Part shown: positions 1 through 8,285 of the stretch, piece by piece
Layout: each line of letters opens with the position of its first letter
Position numbering within the stretch: the stretch's first letter is position 1
From: Planctomycetales bacterium
GTDB taxonomy: Bacteria > Planctomycetota > Planctomycetia > Isosphaerales > Isosphaeraceae
Direction: 5' to 3'
Length of the DNA: 32,370 nt
Assembly: GCA_027452145.1 (NCBI GenBank)
Contig: DAIDHB010000106.1
Coordinates: 1-32,370 of the forward strand
The notes under the pieces: model-generated
What the model was told of the DNA's origin: nothing
The model's input: only the letters and a program-made list of their open reading frames with translations
Database searches by the model: none
Program-made: the position numbers and the translations under genes

Positions 1-261
1 TACGTCCTGATGCCCACTTCGTGGGCTTCCGGCACCGACTCGAACCTCCATCTCTCGCCCGTGCGCCATGCAACCGCAATGCGCTCTAACCCCGTCTTCA
101 CCGCATGCATTAACGGCACCCGCGTCACCTGTTGGTGGCGATTCGTTTGGCGCCGGCCGGCTGGCGGATGATGTCGCTTCTCAGGAGATCGGGCCCAGGG
201 CTATGATCGACGAGTTGTCGCCCCGGGAATTCTACGCGGCCGGCGATGGGCAATTCCACGA

Positions 262-735
262 ATGACCAGCCTGAATGCGGCCTTAACCGCCGGCCGACGT
301 CGGTTTCGCCGCCCCCTCACGATGCTGCTCCTCGGACTCTTCGCGACCGCCGGATGCGGAACCGGTGATCCAGAGGGCCGCCTGGCCGTCACTGGGACCG
401 TCACGCTCGATGGCCAGCCCGTCATGGACGGGGCTGTTTTGTTCGAGCCGCCCTCGCCCGATCAAGGCGGGTTCGCCGTCGGCACCACGATACGGAGAGG
501 GTCGTTCAGCATCGCGCAACGGCAGGGGCCGACTCCCGGCAACTATCGGGTCCGGATTTACGCGAGATCGGATTCCCAGGCCCCGCCAGCCGCCGGACAG
601 ACCGAACGCACGCGACGGCCGATGGCCGAGCGGGTCCCCGCCGCCTACAATGCCCGGTCGACGTTGCTGGTCGAGGTCAAACGTGGCGGCTCGAATCACT
701 TTCGGTTCGACCTCCACGCCGACGCCGGGGGCTGA
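262..735 (+). CDS. Small transthyretin-like planctomycete lipoprotein
   Basis: A 157-residue exported protein. The N-terminus is basic (GRRRFRRP), followed by a hydrophobic stretch (LLLGLFATAGC) ending at Cys32, a weak lipobox, so it is probably a lipoprotein. The rest resembles the short beta-sandwich (carboxypeptidase-regulatory/transthyretin-like) lipoproteins common in planctomycetes: a GTVTLDGQPV strand motif near residues 47-56, then a 'gavLFEPP' strand and a 'GNYRVRIYAR' strand. No catalytic residues are visible. An ATG at 322 could be the start instead, but it would remove the basic n-region. It lies 76 bp before a DUF1559 gene on the same strand, a frequent partnership in these genomes. 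Family assignment is by pattern only, and the precise role is unknown. Confidence 0.72.
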   Translation: MTSLNAALTAGRRRFRRPLTMLLLGLFATAGCGTGDPEGRLAVTGTVTLDGQPVMDGAVLFEPPSPDQGGFAVGTTIRRGSFSIAQRQGPTPGNYRVRIYARSDSQAPPAAGQTERTRRPMAERVPAAYNARSTLLVEVKRGGSNHFRFDLHADAGG

Positions 736-811
736 TCGCGCCCCAACCGGTACCGCCGGTTCCCGTTTTTGAGCGAACTACCTGTGCCACAATGACCGGA
801 GGACCGCATCT

Positions 812-1786
812 ATGCGACGCCGGGCGACGGGTTTCACCTTGATCGAGCTCCTGGTGGTTCTGGGAATCATTGGAGTTCTTCTGGCACTCCTGCTGCCTGC
901 GGTGCAAACGGCGCGCGAATCGGCCCGGCGGACGCAATGCGCCGGCCACCTGAAGCAAATCTCCCTCGCGATGCACAATTACTACTCGGTCCACTCGACA
1001 CTCCCGCCGGGCAAGAAGGGGTGCTGCTGGGGGACCTGGCTGGTCTACATCCTGCCGCAGCTCGAGCAGCAGCCACTCTACAATGCCTGGAATTCGTGCG
1101 GCCTCAACGCGGCCGGGATACCCATGGGCTACGACCTCGATCTGCGGTTCTTCGGCGCGGCGAATGTCACGGTGACCTCGACCACGATCGAGACGTATCT
1201 CTGTCCCAGTGACCAGACCAACGCGCCCATCTCCTCGACCCTGAATCGACGGACCTTTTCCTGCACCTCGCAGAATTACGCGGTGGATTTCGGCAACACA
1301 ACCGTCCTTCAGGCCGACTATCAGGGCATCCCCTTCGGCGGAGCCCCGTTCGTCGACATCGGGTCGCCTCTGGGGGACTACGGCCAGCCAGCCCATCAGA
1401 CTGTCCCCTTCAGCCGGATCACCGACGGTCTGAGCCAAACGCTGATGCTTTCCGAGGTGGTGGTCGGCCAGGGTCAAGACCTCCGCGGCTTCTCGTGGTG
1501 GGGCGATGCCGCGACCTTCGAGGCCTTCACGACGCCCAACGCCGCTTTCCCCGATGTCCTCTTTAGCCCCCTCTACTGCATCAACCAATCACCGAATCCG
1601 CCGTGCACAACCGCCACGACAGTGCTCCCCGAAATGTACGCCGCGCGAAGCCGACACCCGGGCGGGGTTAATGTTGCGATGTGCGACGGTTCGGTCAGTT
1701 TCGTCAAGGAGGCCGTGCATCTCCAGGTGTGGCGGGCGATGAGCACCGCTCACGGAGGTGAGGTCGTCGGAGCCGGTTCCTACTGA
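812..1786 (+). CDS. DUF1559 family prepilin-like protein (H-X9-DG)
   Basis: A 324-residue protein. It opens with a type IV pilin/type II pseudopilin methylation motif (GFTLIELLVVLGIIGVL, residues 7-23) that runs into one long hydrophobic helix, then the DUF1559 signature after it (ESARRTQC, LKQISLAMHNY, LPPG). Near the C-terminus, H282 followed nine residues later by D292-G293 is the H-X9-DG motif. A GGAGG ribosome-binding site lies at 799-803, 8 bases before the ATG. These proteins are massively expanded in planctomycetes; a structural or surface-fibre role via a type II secretion/pilin-like system is suspected but not proven. The start and family are very secure, the function is not. Confidence 0.93.
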   Translation: MRRRATGFTLIELLVVLGIIGVLLALLLPAVQTARESARRTQCAGHLKQISLAMHNYYSVHSTLPPGKKGCCWGTWLVYILPQLEQQPLYNAWNSCGLNAAGIPMGYDLDLRFFGAANVTVTSTTIETYLCPSDQTNAPISSTLNRRTFSCTSQNYAVDFGNTTVLQADYQGIPFGGAPFVDIGSPLGDYGQPAHQTVPFSRITDGLSQTLMLSEVVVGQGQDLRGFSWWGDAATFEAFTTPNAAFPDVLFSPLYCINQSPNPPCTTATTVLPEMYAARSRHPGGVNVAMCDGSVSFVKEAVHLQVWRAMSTAHGGEVVGAGSY

Positions 1787-1805
1787 TCGCTCGCGAGGAT
1801 CGGCG

Positions 1806-2573
1806 ATGTCCGAGACCGCAATCGACCGCATCACGGCGACACTACCGCCGCGTCGATGGCCCGTGATGCGGCAGAAGTGGCGCGAACTCCTCTTCGTCCA
1901 CTGGCCAGTGCCGCCCGGGGTGCTCCGTCCCCTGGTCCCGCCTAAGCTCGAGCTGGACCTGTTCGAGGGACAGGCGTATGTCGGACTCGTGCCCTTCACG
2001 ATGAAGGGCGTCCGTCCGGTCGGGTTGCCGCCGGTCCACGGGCTATCGAGCTTCCACGAGACGAACATCCGGACCTACGTCCACCACGACGGCCGCGACC
2101 CTGGTGTCTGGTTCTTCAGCCTCGACGCCGCGAACTCGATCGCCGTTGCGCTGGCCAGGCGGTTCTTCCATCTCCCCTACTTTCATGCCCGGATGTTCCT
2201 GGAGCGAGAGGCACCCGCGGAGGACGACGCCCCGCGACCGATCCTTTACGCGGGCATCCGGCTACGCCCCGATCCGCGGCCGGCCTCGTACCTGATCCGC
2301 GCCGTCCCGCAGGAGGCGGTTCGGGCCGCGGAACCCGGGTCGCTCGAGCATTTCCTGATCGAGCGCTACCTGCTCTACACACTCGTCGATGATCGGGTGT
2401 ATGTCGGACAGGTCCACCACCGGCCCTACCCGGTCCGGTCAGCCGACGTGCTCTCGCTGGACGAGTCCCTCCTGAGGGCGGCCGGCATCCCGCGTCCCGA
2501 TCGCCCGCCCCTCGCCCATTTCGCATCCGGTGTTGACGTCAAGGTCTACGCGATTCGCCAGGTCGATCGCTGA
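1806..2573 (+). CDS. DUF2071 / YqjF-like protein
   Basis: A 255-residue soluble protein matching the DUF2071 (Bacillus YqjF-like) family. Conserved blocks visible are 'QKWRELLFVHWPVP', 'LRPLVPPKLELDLFEGQAYVGLVPF', 'FHETNIRTYV', 'GVWFFSLDAAN' and 'RRFFHLPYFHARM'. The biochemical activity of the family is not established; the fold is related to acetoacetate-decarboxylase-like barrels by published annotation, which I cannot test here. The open frame extends upstream to 1758 inside the DUF1559 gene, but ATG 1806 starts exactly at the conserved N-terminus and leaves a 19-base gap, so it is preferred. Probably co-transcribed with the gene before it. Confidence 0.88.
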   Translation: MSETAIDRITATLPPRRWPVMRQKWRELLFVHWPVPPGVLRPLVPPKLELDLFEGQAYVGLVPFTMKGVRPVGLPPVHGLSSFHETNIRTYVHHDGRDPGVWFFSLDAANSIAVALARRFFHLPYFHARMFLEREAPAEDDAPRPILYAGIRLRPDPRPASYLIRAVPQEAVRAAEPGSLEHFLIERYLLYTLVDDRVYVGQVHHRPYPVRSADVLSLDESLLRAAGIPRPDRPPLAHFASGVDVKVYAIRQVDR

Positions 2574-3226
2574 CCGCGAGCCATTCCCGCGAGCTCGCGT
2601 CCTCGCTTGCCGGGGATTTCCTCGCACCACGGCCGGCGTATGCTCCACGAAAGAGTGCTCACTCCTTCATTACCTCCGCGTGCGCCGATGACAATCTCTC
2701 CGGTTGCCGCGTGCGGCGTGCGACGGAATCGATCATCGAGCTTCCCAAAGTGCGGCAATTTCGGGCTCGGAAGAGTCCAGGAAAGCGCCGGGAGAAAGTG
2801 ACCTCACGACCGATGCGTATGCGTCCGATGGCTCCGCCCCTCGGCGCCGCAACGTTTTCCCGCGGTCGTCTGCGAAGCTGACCGGTGCCCACGCTGCCAC
2901 GCGGGAAATCCTTCGCCGTGCTTACCTAGACAGCCTCAAGGGTTTGCAGCGGATCGCCCTGTTGGCCAGTGGAATTCACATCTATGGTTTTCAATATTGC
3001 GTTTGCATTTTCGAATGAAGATGCAATCTCAGTCCGTTCCGCGCTGTTTTTTTTCAACATCCCAAAAAAGGGTTGCATTCCGGGGAAGCAGATCCCACTC
3101 TTATCAATTCACGCGGGCTGTCCGGGAGGATTCGATCCGGCTTTCCCGGATTCGGGTTCGACCACGGCAAAGATCGGAGCCCAAGGTTGAGGCTTCGGCC
3201 CGCGTGGCTTCAGGGAGATCAGTCCA
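2574..3226. other. Intergenic region with an A/T-rich island and inverted repeat
   Basis: No convincing gene in 650 bases; short open frames here have poor codon character. From about 2985 to 3110 the DNA is clearly more A/T-rich than the surroundings and holds a 10-base inverted repeat (3003-3026), a T8 run (3047-3054) and an A6 run (3064-3069). This is probably the promoter and 5' leader of the CAP-domain gene at 3227. Confidence 0.6.
3003..3026. promoter_or_regulatory. Inverted repeat, possible operator
   Basis: The arms TTGCATTTTC and GAAGATGCAA are separated by GAAT and pair with one mismatch in ten. It sits about 200 bases before the CAP-domain gene inside an A/T-rich island. The symmetry fits a dimeric repressor site. 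It could also be a short transcript hairpin, since a T8 run follows 20 bases later, but that distance is too long for a standard terminator. Confidence 0.4.
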
Positions 3227-4027
3227 TTGCAGATCACGACGCGTAACGTGTGGACGACCTCGATCCTTCGGGCCTGCCTCGCCTGTGCGGCCCTTGCGGT
3301 CTCCACCACCACGGCCAGCGCGCAGACCTACTACTACTATCCTTCCTCGGTCACCGCGCCTGCCGCTCCTACCACAGGAAACACTGCCCCCGTTTACTAC
3401 GTCCCCGCGGGCAGCCAGAATCCCGCAGTCTGGAGCGGGTACGCCCCCCAGTACTACCAGGCCAGCCCCGCGACTCCCACCTACGTCGCGACCCAGACGC
3501 CGCAGTATTACCAGACGAGCTATGTTCAGCCGGTCACTCAGGGCGTCCAGTATGTCCAGCCGGCGCAGACGACCGTGACTGGAACGACGGTCGTCCCGAC
3601 GTCGTACGTCGTCCAGACTGCGGCGCAGCCGGCCGCCGAGACCGCCGCTGCCGCGACGCCCGCGCCGGCGACGACCGAGGGCGCCGCTCCGTCCGCTGCC
3701 CAGCCCGCCGCCGCGCCGGCCAGCGATCCGTACGGCTTCCTCTCGTGGCTGAACTCGACGCGGGCCTCGTACGGACTGCCGGCCGTCGGTTACGATCCGA
3801 ACCTTGAAAGTTGGGCATCGGCCAACAACGCGCAGCAGGCCGCGCGCGGCATGGGGCACTACGTGATGGGCCCGGCCCGCCGGCAGAACTCCGCCATGGG
3901 TGGCTTCCCGGGTGTGGAGTCGATGTGGATGGCCTCGCCGGCGCACCGCGCCGCCCTGCTGGATCCCACGATCCAGTGGATCGGGATCGCCGGCTACGGC
4001 GCCTACTGGACGTTCAACGCCTACTGA
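3227..4027 (+). CDS. Secreted CAP/SCP-domain protein with Tyr/Gln/Pro-rich linker
   Basis: A 266-residue exported protein starting at TTG, with a GGGAGA ribosome-binding site at 3213-3218. Residues 1-32 are a Sec signal peptide with an ASA cleavage site. Residues 34-165 are low-complexity and rich in Tyr, Gln, Pro, Thr and Ala, with repeated PQYYQ and QYVQP units. Residues 169-266 are a compact CAP (SCP/PR-1-like) domain: 'LNSTRASYGLPAVGYDP', H211 in 'GHYV', E231 before 'MWMASPAH' and H240. The usual Glu of the 'ENxA' motif is Gln220 ('RQNSAM'), so the typical His/Glu cavity is incomplete. CAP proteins bind lipids or act in the envelope; the tyrosine-rich arm suggests attachment to the cell surface or matrix (inference). 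A terminator follows directly. Confidence 0.87.
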   Translation: MQITTRNVWTTSILRACLACAALAVSTTTASAQTYYYYPSSVTAPAAPTTGNTAPVYYVPAGSQNPAVWSGYAPQYYQASPATPTYVATQTPQYYQTSYVQPVTQGVQYVQPAQTTVTGTTVVPTSYVVQTAAQPAAETAAAATPAPATTEGAAPSAAQPAAAPASDPYGFLSWLNSTRASYGLPAVGYDPNLESWASANNAQQAARGMGHYVMGPARRQNSAMGGFPGVESMWMASPAHRAALLDPTIQWIGIAGYGAYWTFNAY

Positions 4028-4059
4028 TCGGCCCTTCCGATCGTCGAGGATCTTGAAAC

Positions 4060-4084
4060 CGCGGGCAAGGAAGCCCGCGTTTTT
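4060..4084 (+). terminator. Rho-independent terminator after the CAP-domain gene
   Basis: A perfect 7-bp stem (CGCGGGC 4060-4066 with GCCCGCG 4073-4079), a 6-base loop and a T5 run at 4080-4084. It lies 33 bases after the stop codon. Confidence 0.9.
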
Positions 4085-4218
4085 CGCCCCTGCTTTACGA
4101 CGCGAAGCGACGCGAGTGTGCCCGACGCCGACGTCGGGGAATCGATGAACCCGACGGCGCGCCGGGAGGCTCCGGCAAATCGGGGCGCTCCGAGCAGGAC
4201 TCCGACAAATTCGGGCGA

Positions 4219-4842
4219 TCAGAGCAGGAGTGCGTCCCGGATCTCGCAGAGGATCTTCTGCTCGAGATTGGTATCACGCCCCATCCACATCCACCCGAGC
4301 GGGGTGGGTACCGCGCCGACGATCTCGCGCGTCCGGTTAACGGGGAAATCGTTGTAGAAGGCCGCACGGCCCGCAGGCTGGCTGGCCGGCTTGGAGAGAT
4401 CCTCCATCTCCTTGTTCACTTCCACCTTGATCAGGTAGCCACCCTCCGGGGCGGGGTCGATCTGCACGACGGCATACTTCCTCACGGTCTGAAGCGTGGC
4501 CTCGAGCCGGTCCGAGAACGTCACGGCATCGGGCGTCCAGGGCTCGATGAGAGTTCCAGTCATCACGCTGTCCGTCCGGATCGTCCCGGCCAGCCGATTC
4601 TCGGACGCCATCGGGAAGTGCTTGTTGACCTCGGCGACCACCTTGTTCCACATCTTTTCGAAATCGCCGGGCGGGACGTGCAAGGGATTTGTCGGCGGCG
4701 GCGACGGCTTGAAGATCTGCGAGAAGCTGGGGATCGTCCAGGCGGGAGGGCCCGACGCGCAGCCAACTGGCAGCAGCGCGCAAGTCGCCAACACGATCGC
4801 CCCGGCCACGCGCCGCGCCAGCCCTCGACTTCTCATGGTCAT
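4219..4842 (-). CDS. Planctomycete lipoprotein of unknown function
   Basis: A 207-residue protein with a basic N-terminus (MRSRGLARR), a hydrophobic core (VAGAIVLATCALLPVG) and Cys28 as the likely lipidation site. A proline-rich stretch (residues 48-60) follows, then a mixed alpha/beta domain containing 'FEKMWNKVVAEVNKHFPMASENRLAGTIRTD', a 'GGYLIKVEVNKEMEDL' strand-rich segment and a conserved-looking C-terminus ('GWMWMGRDTNLEQKILCEIRDALL'). I do not recognise a named family; it resembles the conserved hypothetical lipoproteins seen near envelope genes in planctomycetes. ATG 4842 is preferred over the open-frame start at 4911 because the signal sequence begins there. An ATG at 4836 is equally possible. 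Confidence 0.8.
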   Translation of the reverse strand: MTMRSRGLARRVAGAIVLATCALLPVGCASGPPAWTIPSFSQIFKPSPPPTNPLHVPPGDFEKMWNKVVAEVNKHFPMASENRLAGTIRTDSVMTGTLIEPWTPDAVTFSDRLEATLQTVRKYAVVQIDPAPEGGYLIKVEVNKEMEDLSKPASQPAGRAAFYNDFPVNRTREIVGAVPTPLGWMWMGRDTNLEQKILCEIRDALLL

Positions 4843-5657
4843 CGGCCTCGCTAGACCTGGTTCGGCCTGACGCTGGGTGGGCCTGCCCCGCGCGAATCGC
4901 GGCGCCTGCACCCATCCGCATTCGTCCCGGGCCGCCGGGCATGGGCCGAGCTTGCTCGGACCCGTGATAGGACCCCGCGGCCATTCCGCCGGTGAAACGC
5001 CCGATCGGTGTCGTCTGCGGCGACGCGATGATGACGATCCTCAACACCGATCGGCCGATCGGGCCGACATCCTCATCATTTCCCCTATTTGCCGCAAGTC
5101 CGTTTTCCCTGCTCTCGCGCCGTAACCTAGGCTTCATCTGGAAGGCGGTTGACGGAAACCGGCGGAGATCGCGGCTGTTTGTCGGTTGGCAACGACCGAC
5201 GCCGTCGTTCCGTCCCGGCCTCTCGCCGCGTTCGCTCCAGGCAGGACGGCAAGCGAAAGGCCGGGGCCGTCGAAGCGGGGTCAATCTCCTCACTGATTAC
5301 TCGGCATTCCGCGAAAGGGCCGACACCTCCGGTCGATTCATCCCGCAAACTCGACCCTGTTTACCGGGCGTCTCGAGCCGAGGAATCACCGCTGGCACAG
5401 AAACTGCTACGCTTGCCGCACCCTCCAATCAGTAGCCCGTGCTCCCTGTACGGTCCAGGCGTCAGGGCCGTCGTCGAATTCCGGAGGGCAAGCCTGGCGC
5501 CGCCATGAAAGTCTTCCGAGCTCTGTTTATCTTGACCGGACAGCAAGTTGGCGAAGCCGCCATCAGGGAGGTCGGCGTCGGGGCATGGCACGAGGCCGGG
5601 ACGACGAGAGGCGACCAGAGAACCACGAGTCGAGAGAACCTTACACGGGGTAGGGCC
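4843..5657. other. Divergent intergenic region with CCGATCGG repeats
   Basis: About 815 bases separate two divergent genes. The frame of the GGDEF-like gene stays open back to a GTG at 5439 and an ATG at 5505, but that part is not conserved-looking. Three CCGATCGG octamers occur at 5001, 5047 and 5055. I see no RNA gene. Confidence 0.5.
5047..5062. repeat. Tandem CCGATCGG palindrome pair
   Basis: Two adjacent self-complementary octamers form a perfect 16-base palindrome; a third copy lies at 5001-5008. It sits between the divergent lipoprotein and GGDEF-like genes and could be an operator. GATC-containing words are common in this DNA, which lowers the significance. Confidence 0.4.
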
Positions 5658-6845
5658 ATGACCAACAGCACGACAACGATGAGAGCCTGGCGGACCGATC
5701 GGAAGGGGGGCCGGTCGGGCGCGGGGGCGTCGGCGACCGCCGTGGCGAGCGAGTGCCGGGCGATGCCGCGGAGCCGCGGCGCGGGGGATCCCGGCTCCGT
5801 TCGGGGTGGGACGGATGAGCCGCGCGGATGGCGTCGCGTCGGCATGGCGCTCGCGGAGGCCGGCCGGCGGGCATGGGATCGGCTATTCGCCGGCGGCTCT
5901 CATTATGAGGAAGGGCTGGAGCGATTCGCCGCGGAGATCGAGATCGCCAACCGCCACGACGCGATCGAGGCAGCGCTCCTGAGACTGGCCCGGCGCATCG
6001 CGCCGTCGCACGGGATCGAGCTGATCCGCCGGCGCGGGCCGGTTGGCGACCGGGGGGCGCCGGGCCGCGCCGTGGTCGAGTTCCGGCTCTGGTTCGGCAA
6101 CGTGGATCATGGCGTCCTGCGTCTCCACCAGCCGGAGGGGAACCCGACCGCTCGAGCCGGCGCCCGGAGCCGCCGACGGCTGGCGATGGCCTGCAAGCTC
6201 GCCGCGTGCGCCTTCGAACGGGCGCGGCTCCAATCGGTGTGGGAATGTGACGACGAGGATACGGTCGACCAGTTCCCTGCCGTGGAGCCGACGACGATCG
6301 ACCGGCCGGCCCGGAACCACGGCGTGGTCCGCGACGCGACCTTCCTCAATGCCGTCCTCCCTTTCGCCCTGGCGCAGGCGCGTCGGCACGGCGAGCCCAT
6401 CTCGCTGCTGTGCATCCAGCCTGACCGGCTGGCGGCGATCCGCGACCTGCTGGGGCCGACGGTCGCCGACGACCTGGTCCGGGATGTCGCCCAGACGGCC
6501 AGCTCCGTCGTCCGGACCAGCGACATCGTCGCCCGCCTCGATGACGATCGGGTGATCGTGCTACTCGTGCGGTCGCTGGGCCAGAGCGCGGTTCAGGTGG
6601 GTCGGAAGATCGTCGAGGCGGTCGGCGAGCGGGGCATCGGGCAGACACGGCTGCCAGGCACGAGCATCGCGATTGGCGTCGCCGAGTTCCCCGCGATTGC
6701 CCCGGATGCCGCCGGACTCCTCGACGCCGCCGACCGCGCCATGGCCCAGGCGAGGGCCGGCGGCAGCCGATCGCCGATTCTGGCCGCTCTCGAGGTGGAG
6801 GGTGCCCCCGATCATCCCCTCGGCCTGAAGGTCTGTGCCGGCTGA
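5658..6845 (+). CDS. GAF-like protein with degenerate GGDEF domain
   Basis: A 395-residue soluble protein. Residues 1-70 are low-complexity. Residues about 85-195 look like a GAF-type sensor ('ALLRLARRIAPSHGIELIRR', then 'VVEFRLWFGNVDHGVLRLHQPEG', then a long helix). Residues about 225-380 follow the GGDEF fold, ending in the typical 'TSIAIGVAEFP...AAGLLDAADRAMAQARAGG'. The signature GG(D/E)EF is replaced by LDDDR (294-298), the first metal-binding Asp of the 'DxDxFKxxND' region by Gln, and the Asn by Arg. Diguanylate cyclase activity is therefore unlikely; a c-di-GMP/nucleotide sensor or scaffold is more plausible. ATG 5658 has a G-rich ribosome-binding site; upstream starts at 5439 (GTG) and 5505 are less likely. 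Confidence 0.82.
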   Translation: MTNSTTTMRAWRTDRKGGRSGAGASATAVASECRAMPRSRGAGDPGSVRGGTDEPRGWRRVGMALAEAGRRAWDRLFAGGSHYEEGLERFAAEIEIANRHDAIEAALLRLARRIAPSHGIELIRRRGPVGDRGAPGRAVVEFRLWFGNVDHGVLRLHQPEGNPTARAGARSRRRLAMACKLAACAFERARLQSVWECDDEDTVDQFPAVEPTTIDRPARNHGVVRDATFLNAVLPFALAQARRHGEPISLLCIQPDRLAAIRDLLGPTVADDLVRDVAQTASSVVRTSDIVARLDDDRVIVLLVRSLGQSAVQVGRKIVEAVGERGIGQTRLPGTSIAIGVAEFPAIAPDAAGLLDAADRAMAQARAGGSRSPILAALEVEGAPDHPLGLKVCAG

Positions 6846-6860
6846 TCGGAGGCTCGGCGA

Positions 6861-8114
6861 TTACCAGTCCATCACCGAGCCGTCGTCGGCGTCGTAGGAT
6901 TCCCGGTTCTTCCAGCGGTGGCCGAGCTTCGCGGCCACCGCCTCGTCGTCGAGCTCGACGCCGAGGCCGGGGCCCTCCGGCAGGTCGAGGTAGCCTTCTC
7001 GGACGATGAACGGCTTCTTGAGATAGCCGTCGCCCAGGCTGACCTGCTCCTGGCAGAGGAAGTTCGGGATCGAGGCGGCGATCTGCACGCCCGCGGCGAG
7101 CGAGATCGGGCCGAGCGGATTGTGGGGTGCGACGGCGGCATAATACGCCTCGGCCATCCCGGCGATCAGCCGGACCTCGGTGATGCCCCCGGCGTGGCAC
7201 AGGTCGGGCTGGAGGATCGTGGCGGCCCGCTTCTCCAGCACCTCGCGGAATCCCCACTTCGTGAAAACTCGCTCGCCCGTGGCAATCGGAAGATGGGTGC
7301 CGCGGGCGATCTCGGCCATCACCTCGTGGTTCTGCGCCTGGCACGGCTCCTCGACGAACATCGGCTGATAGGGTTCGATGGCCTTGATCAAAAGCTTCGC
7401 CGTCGCCGGGCTAATGGCGCCGTGGAAGTCGATGGCGATGTCCACGTCGTCGCCGCCCGCCCGGCGCAGCTCGGCGAACTTCTCGGCGGAATAATGCACC
7501 TCGGCCGGAGTCTCGACGTAACGCGACGGCCGGCGCTTCGCTGGGTTGGTCTTGAACGCCGTGAAGCCGCGGGCGCGCGCCTGTCGGAGCTGCTCGGGCG
7601 TGCGGGCGTGCGCGTAGACCCGAACGCGGTCGCGGGTCGGGCCTCCCAGCAGCTCGTAGACAGGGACGCCGAGCGCCTTGCCCTTGATGTCCCAGAGCGC
7701 CATGTCGATCCCGCTCAGGGCGCTGGTGAGGATCGGCCCGCCCCGGTAAAAGGCGTGGCGATAGATCGCCTGCCAGTGGTGCACGACCCGGCGCGGGTCC
7801 TTCCCCTTCAGGTAGGGCTCGATCTCGCGGATCGCCGTCGCGACGGTCTCGGCGCGGCCCTCGACGATCGGCTCGCCCAGCCCCACGATCCCGGCGTCCG
7901 TGTGGACCTTGAGAAACAGCCAGCGGGGCTGGACCATCAGGGTCTCCAGCCGGGTGATCCGGATCGGCGAGCGGGCCGGCACCGGCGCCTGATTACCCGC
8001 CTTCTCCTGCGCCTCGGCCTCGGCGCGTTCGAGCGCGGACCAGCCCAGGGCGGCGATCGACCCGCCCAGGATCGCGCGTCGAGTGGGTCTTCGACTGAAA
8101 TCCGGCCTGTCCAT
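6861..8114 (-). CDS. dgoD: D-galactonate dehydratase, Tat-tagged (enolase superfamily)
   Basis: A 417-residue member of the mandelate racemase/muconate-lactonizing group, closest by eye to E. coli DgoD, which converts D-galactonate to 2-keto-3-deoxy-D-galactonate. Matches run from 'PRWLFLKVHTDAGIVGLGEPIVEGRAETV' and 'FYRGGPILTSALSGIDMALWDIKGKALGVPVYELLGG' to the C-terminal 'DDGSVMDW'. Metal ligands D229 (with H231 in DFHG), the EEP glutamate (255/256) and E281 (GER) are present, as are the D304 and H331 dyad ('QPDLCHAGG', 'APHNPLG'). Unlike the cytoplasmic E. coli enzyme, it has a twin-arginine leader (TRRAILGG, residues 11-18) of about 35 residues. A GAGGA site precedes the ATG. Divergent from an MFS transporter, probably one substrate regulon. 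Confidence 0.88.
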   Translation of the reverse strand: MDRPDFSRRPTRRAILGGSIAALGWSALERAEAEAQEKAGNQAPVPARSPIRITRLETLMVQPRWLFLKVHTDAGIVGLGEPIVEGRAETVATAIREIEPYLKGKDPRRVVHHWQAIYRHAFYRGGPILTSALSGIDMALWDIKGKALGVPVYELLGGPTRDRVRVYAHARTPEQLRQARARGFTAFKTNPAKRRPSRYVETPAEVHYSAEKFAELRRAGGDDVDIAIDFHGAISPATAKLLIKAIEPYQPMFVEEPCQAQNHEVMAEIARGTHLPIATGERVFTKWGFREVLEKRAATILQPDLCHAGGITEVRLIAGMAEAYYAAVAPHNPLGPISLAAGVQIAASIPNFLCQEQVSLGDGYLKKPFIVREGYLDLPEGPGLGVELDDEAVAAKLGHRWKNRESYDADDGSVMDW

Positions 8115-8220
8115 GGGGCTGTCCTCGGGGGTTGGTGATCAGAATGTCGCCTCTGGCGTGGGCGGCCGCGATGCGCTTAACTGGCCGGTCGCCCGCCCGT
8201 TCTCTCCCGACGGTACGACA

Positions 8221-8235
8221 CCCGCGGTCCGCGGG
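8221..8235. promoter_or_regulatory. 15-base palindrome between dgoD and the MFS gene
   Basis: CCCGCGG and CCGCGGG flank a single T, a perfect 7+1+7 palindrome in the 171-base divergent spacer. A shared operator for both genes is a reasonable guess; a simple G/C-rich coincidence is possible. Confidence 0.4.
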
Positions 8236-8285
8236 CCAGCCGGTGGCGTCCGGCGGCTCGCCGACCGGCCGAGCCGATACTCGCG

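Noticed and set aside
68..265. A 65-codon open frame at the left edge
   Set aside because: No ribosome-binding site, composition like random G/C-rich DNA, and it overlaps the start of the lipoprotein gene.
775..800. TTGAGC and CACAAT as a promoter for the DUF1559 gene
   Set aside because: The spacing is only 13 bases, and the -10 would lie too near the ribosome-binding site.
3113..3170. A GGATTCGATCC stretch that resembles a tRNA T-arm
   Set aside because: No acceptor stem, D-arm or anticodon arm can be placed around it.
5439..5657. N-terminal extension of the GGDEF-like gene from GTG 5439 or ATG 5505
   Set aside because: No signal peptide or conserved-looking segment; ATG 5658 has its own G-rich ribosome-binding site. 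It is not excluded.
6918..8138. A 406-codon open frame opposite dgoD
   Set aside because: Shadow with no recognisable motif, while DgoD residues are conserved on the minus strand.
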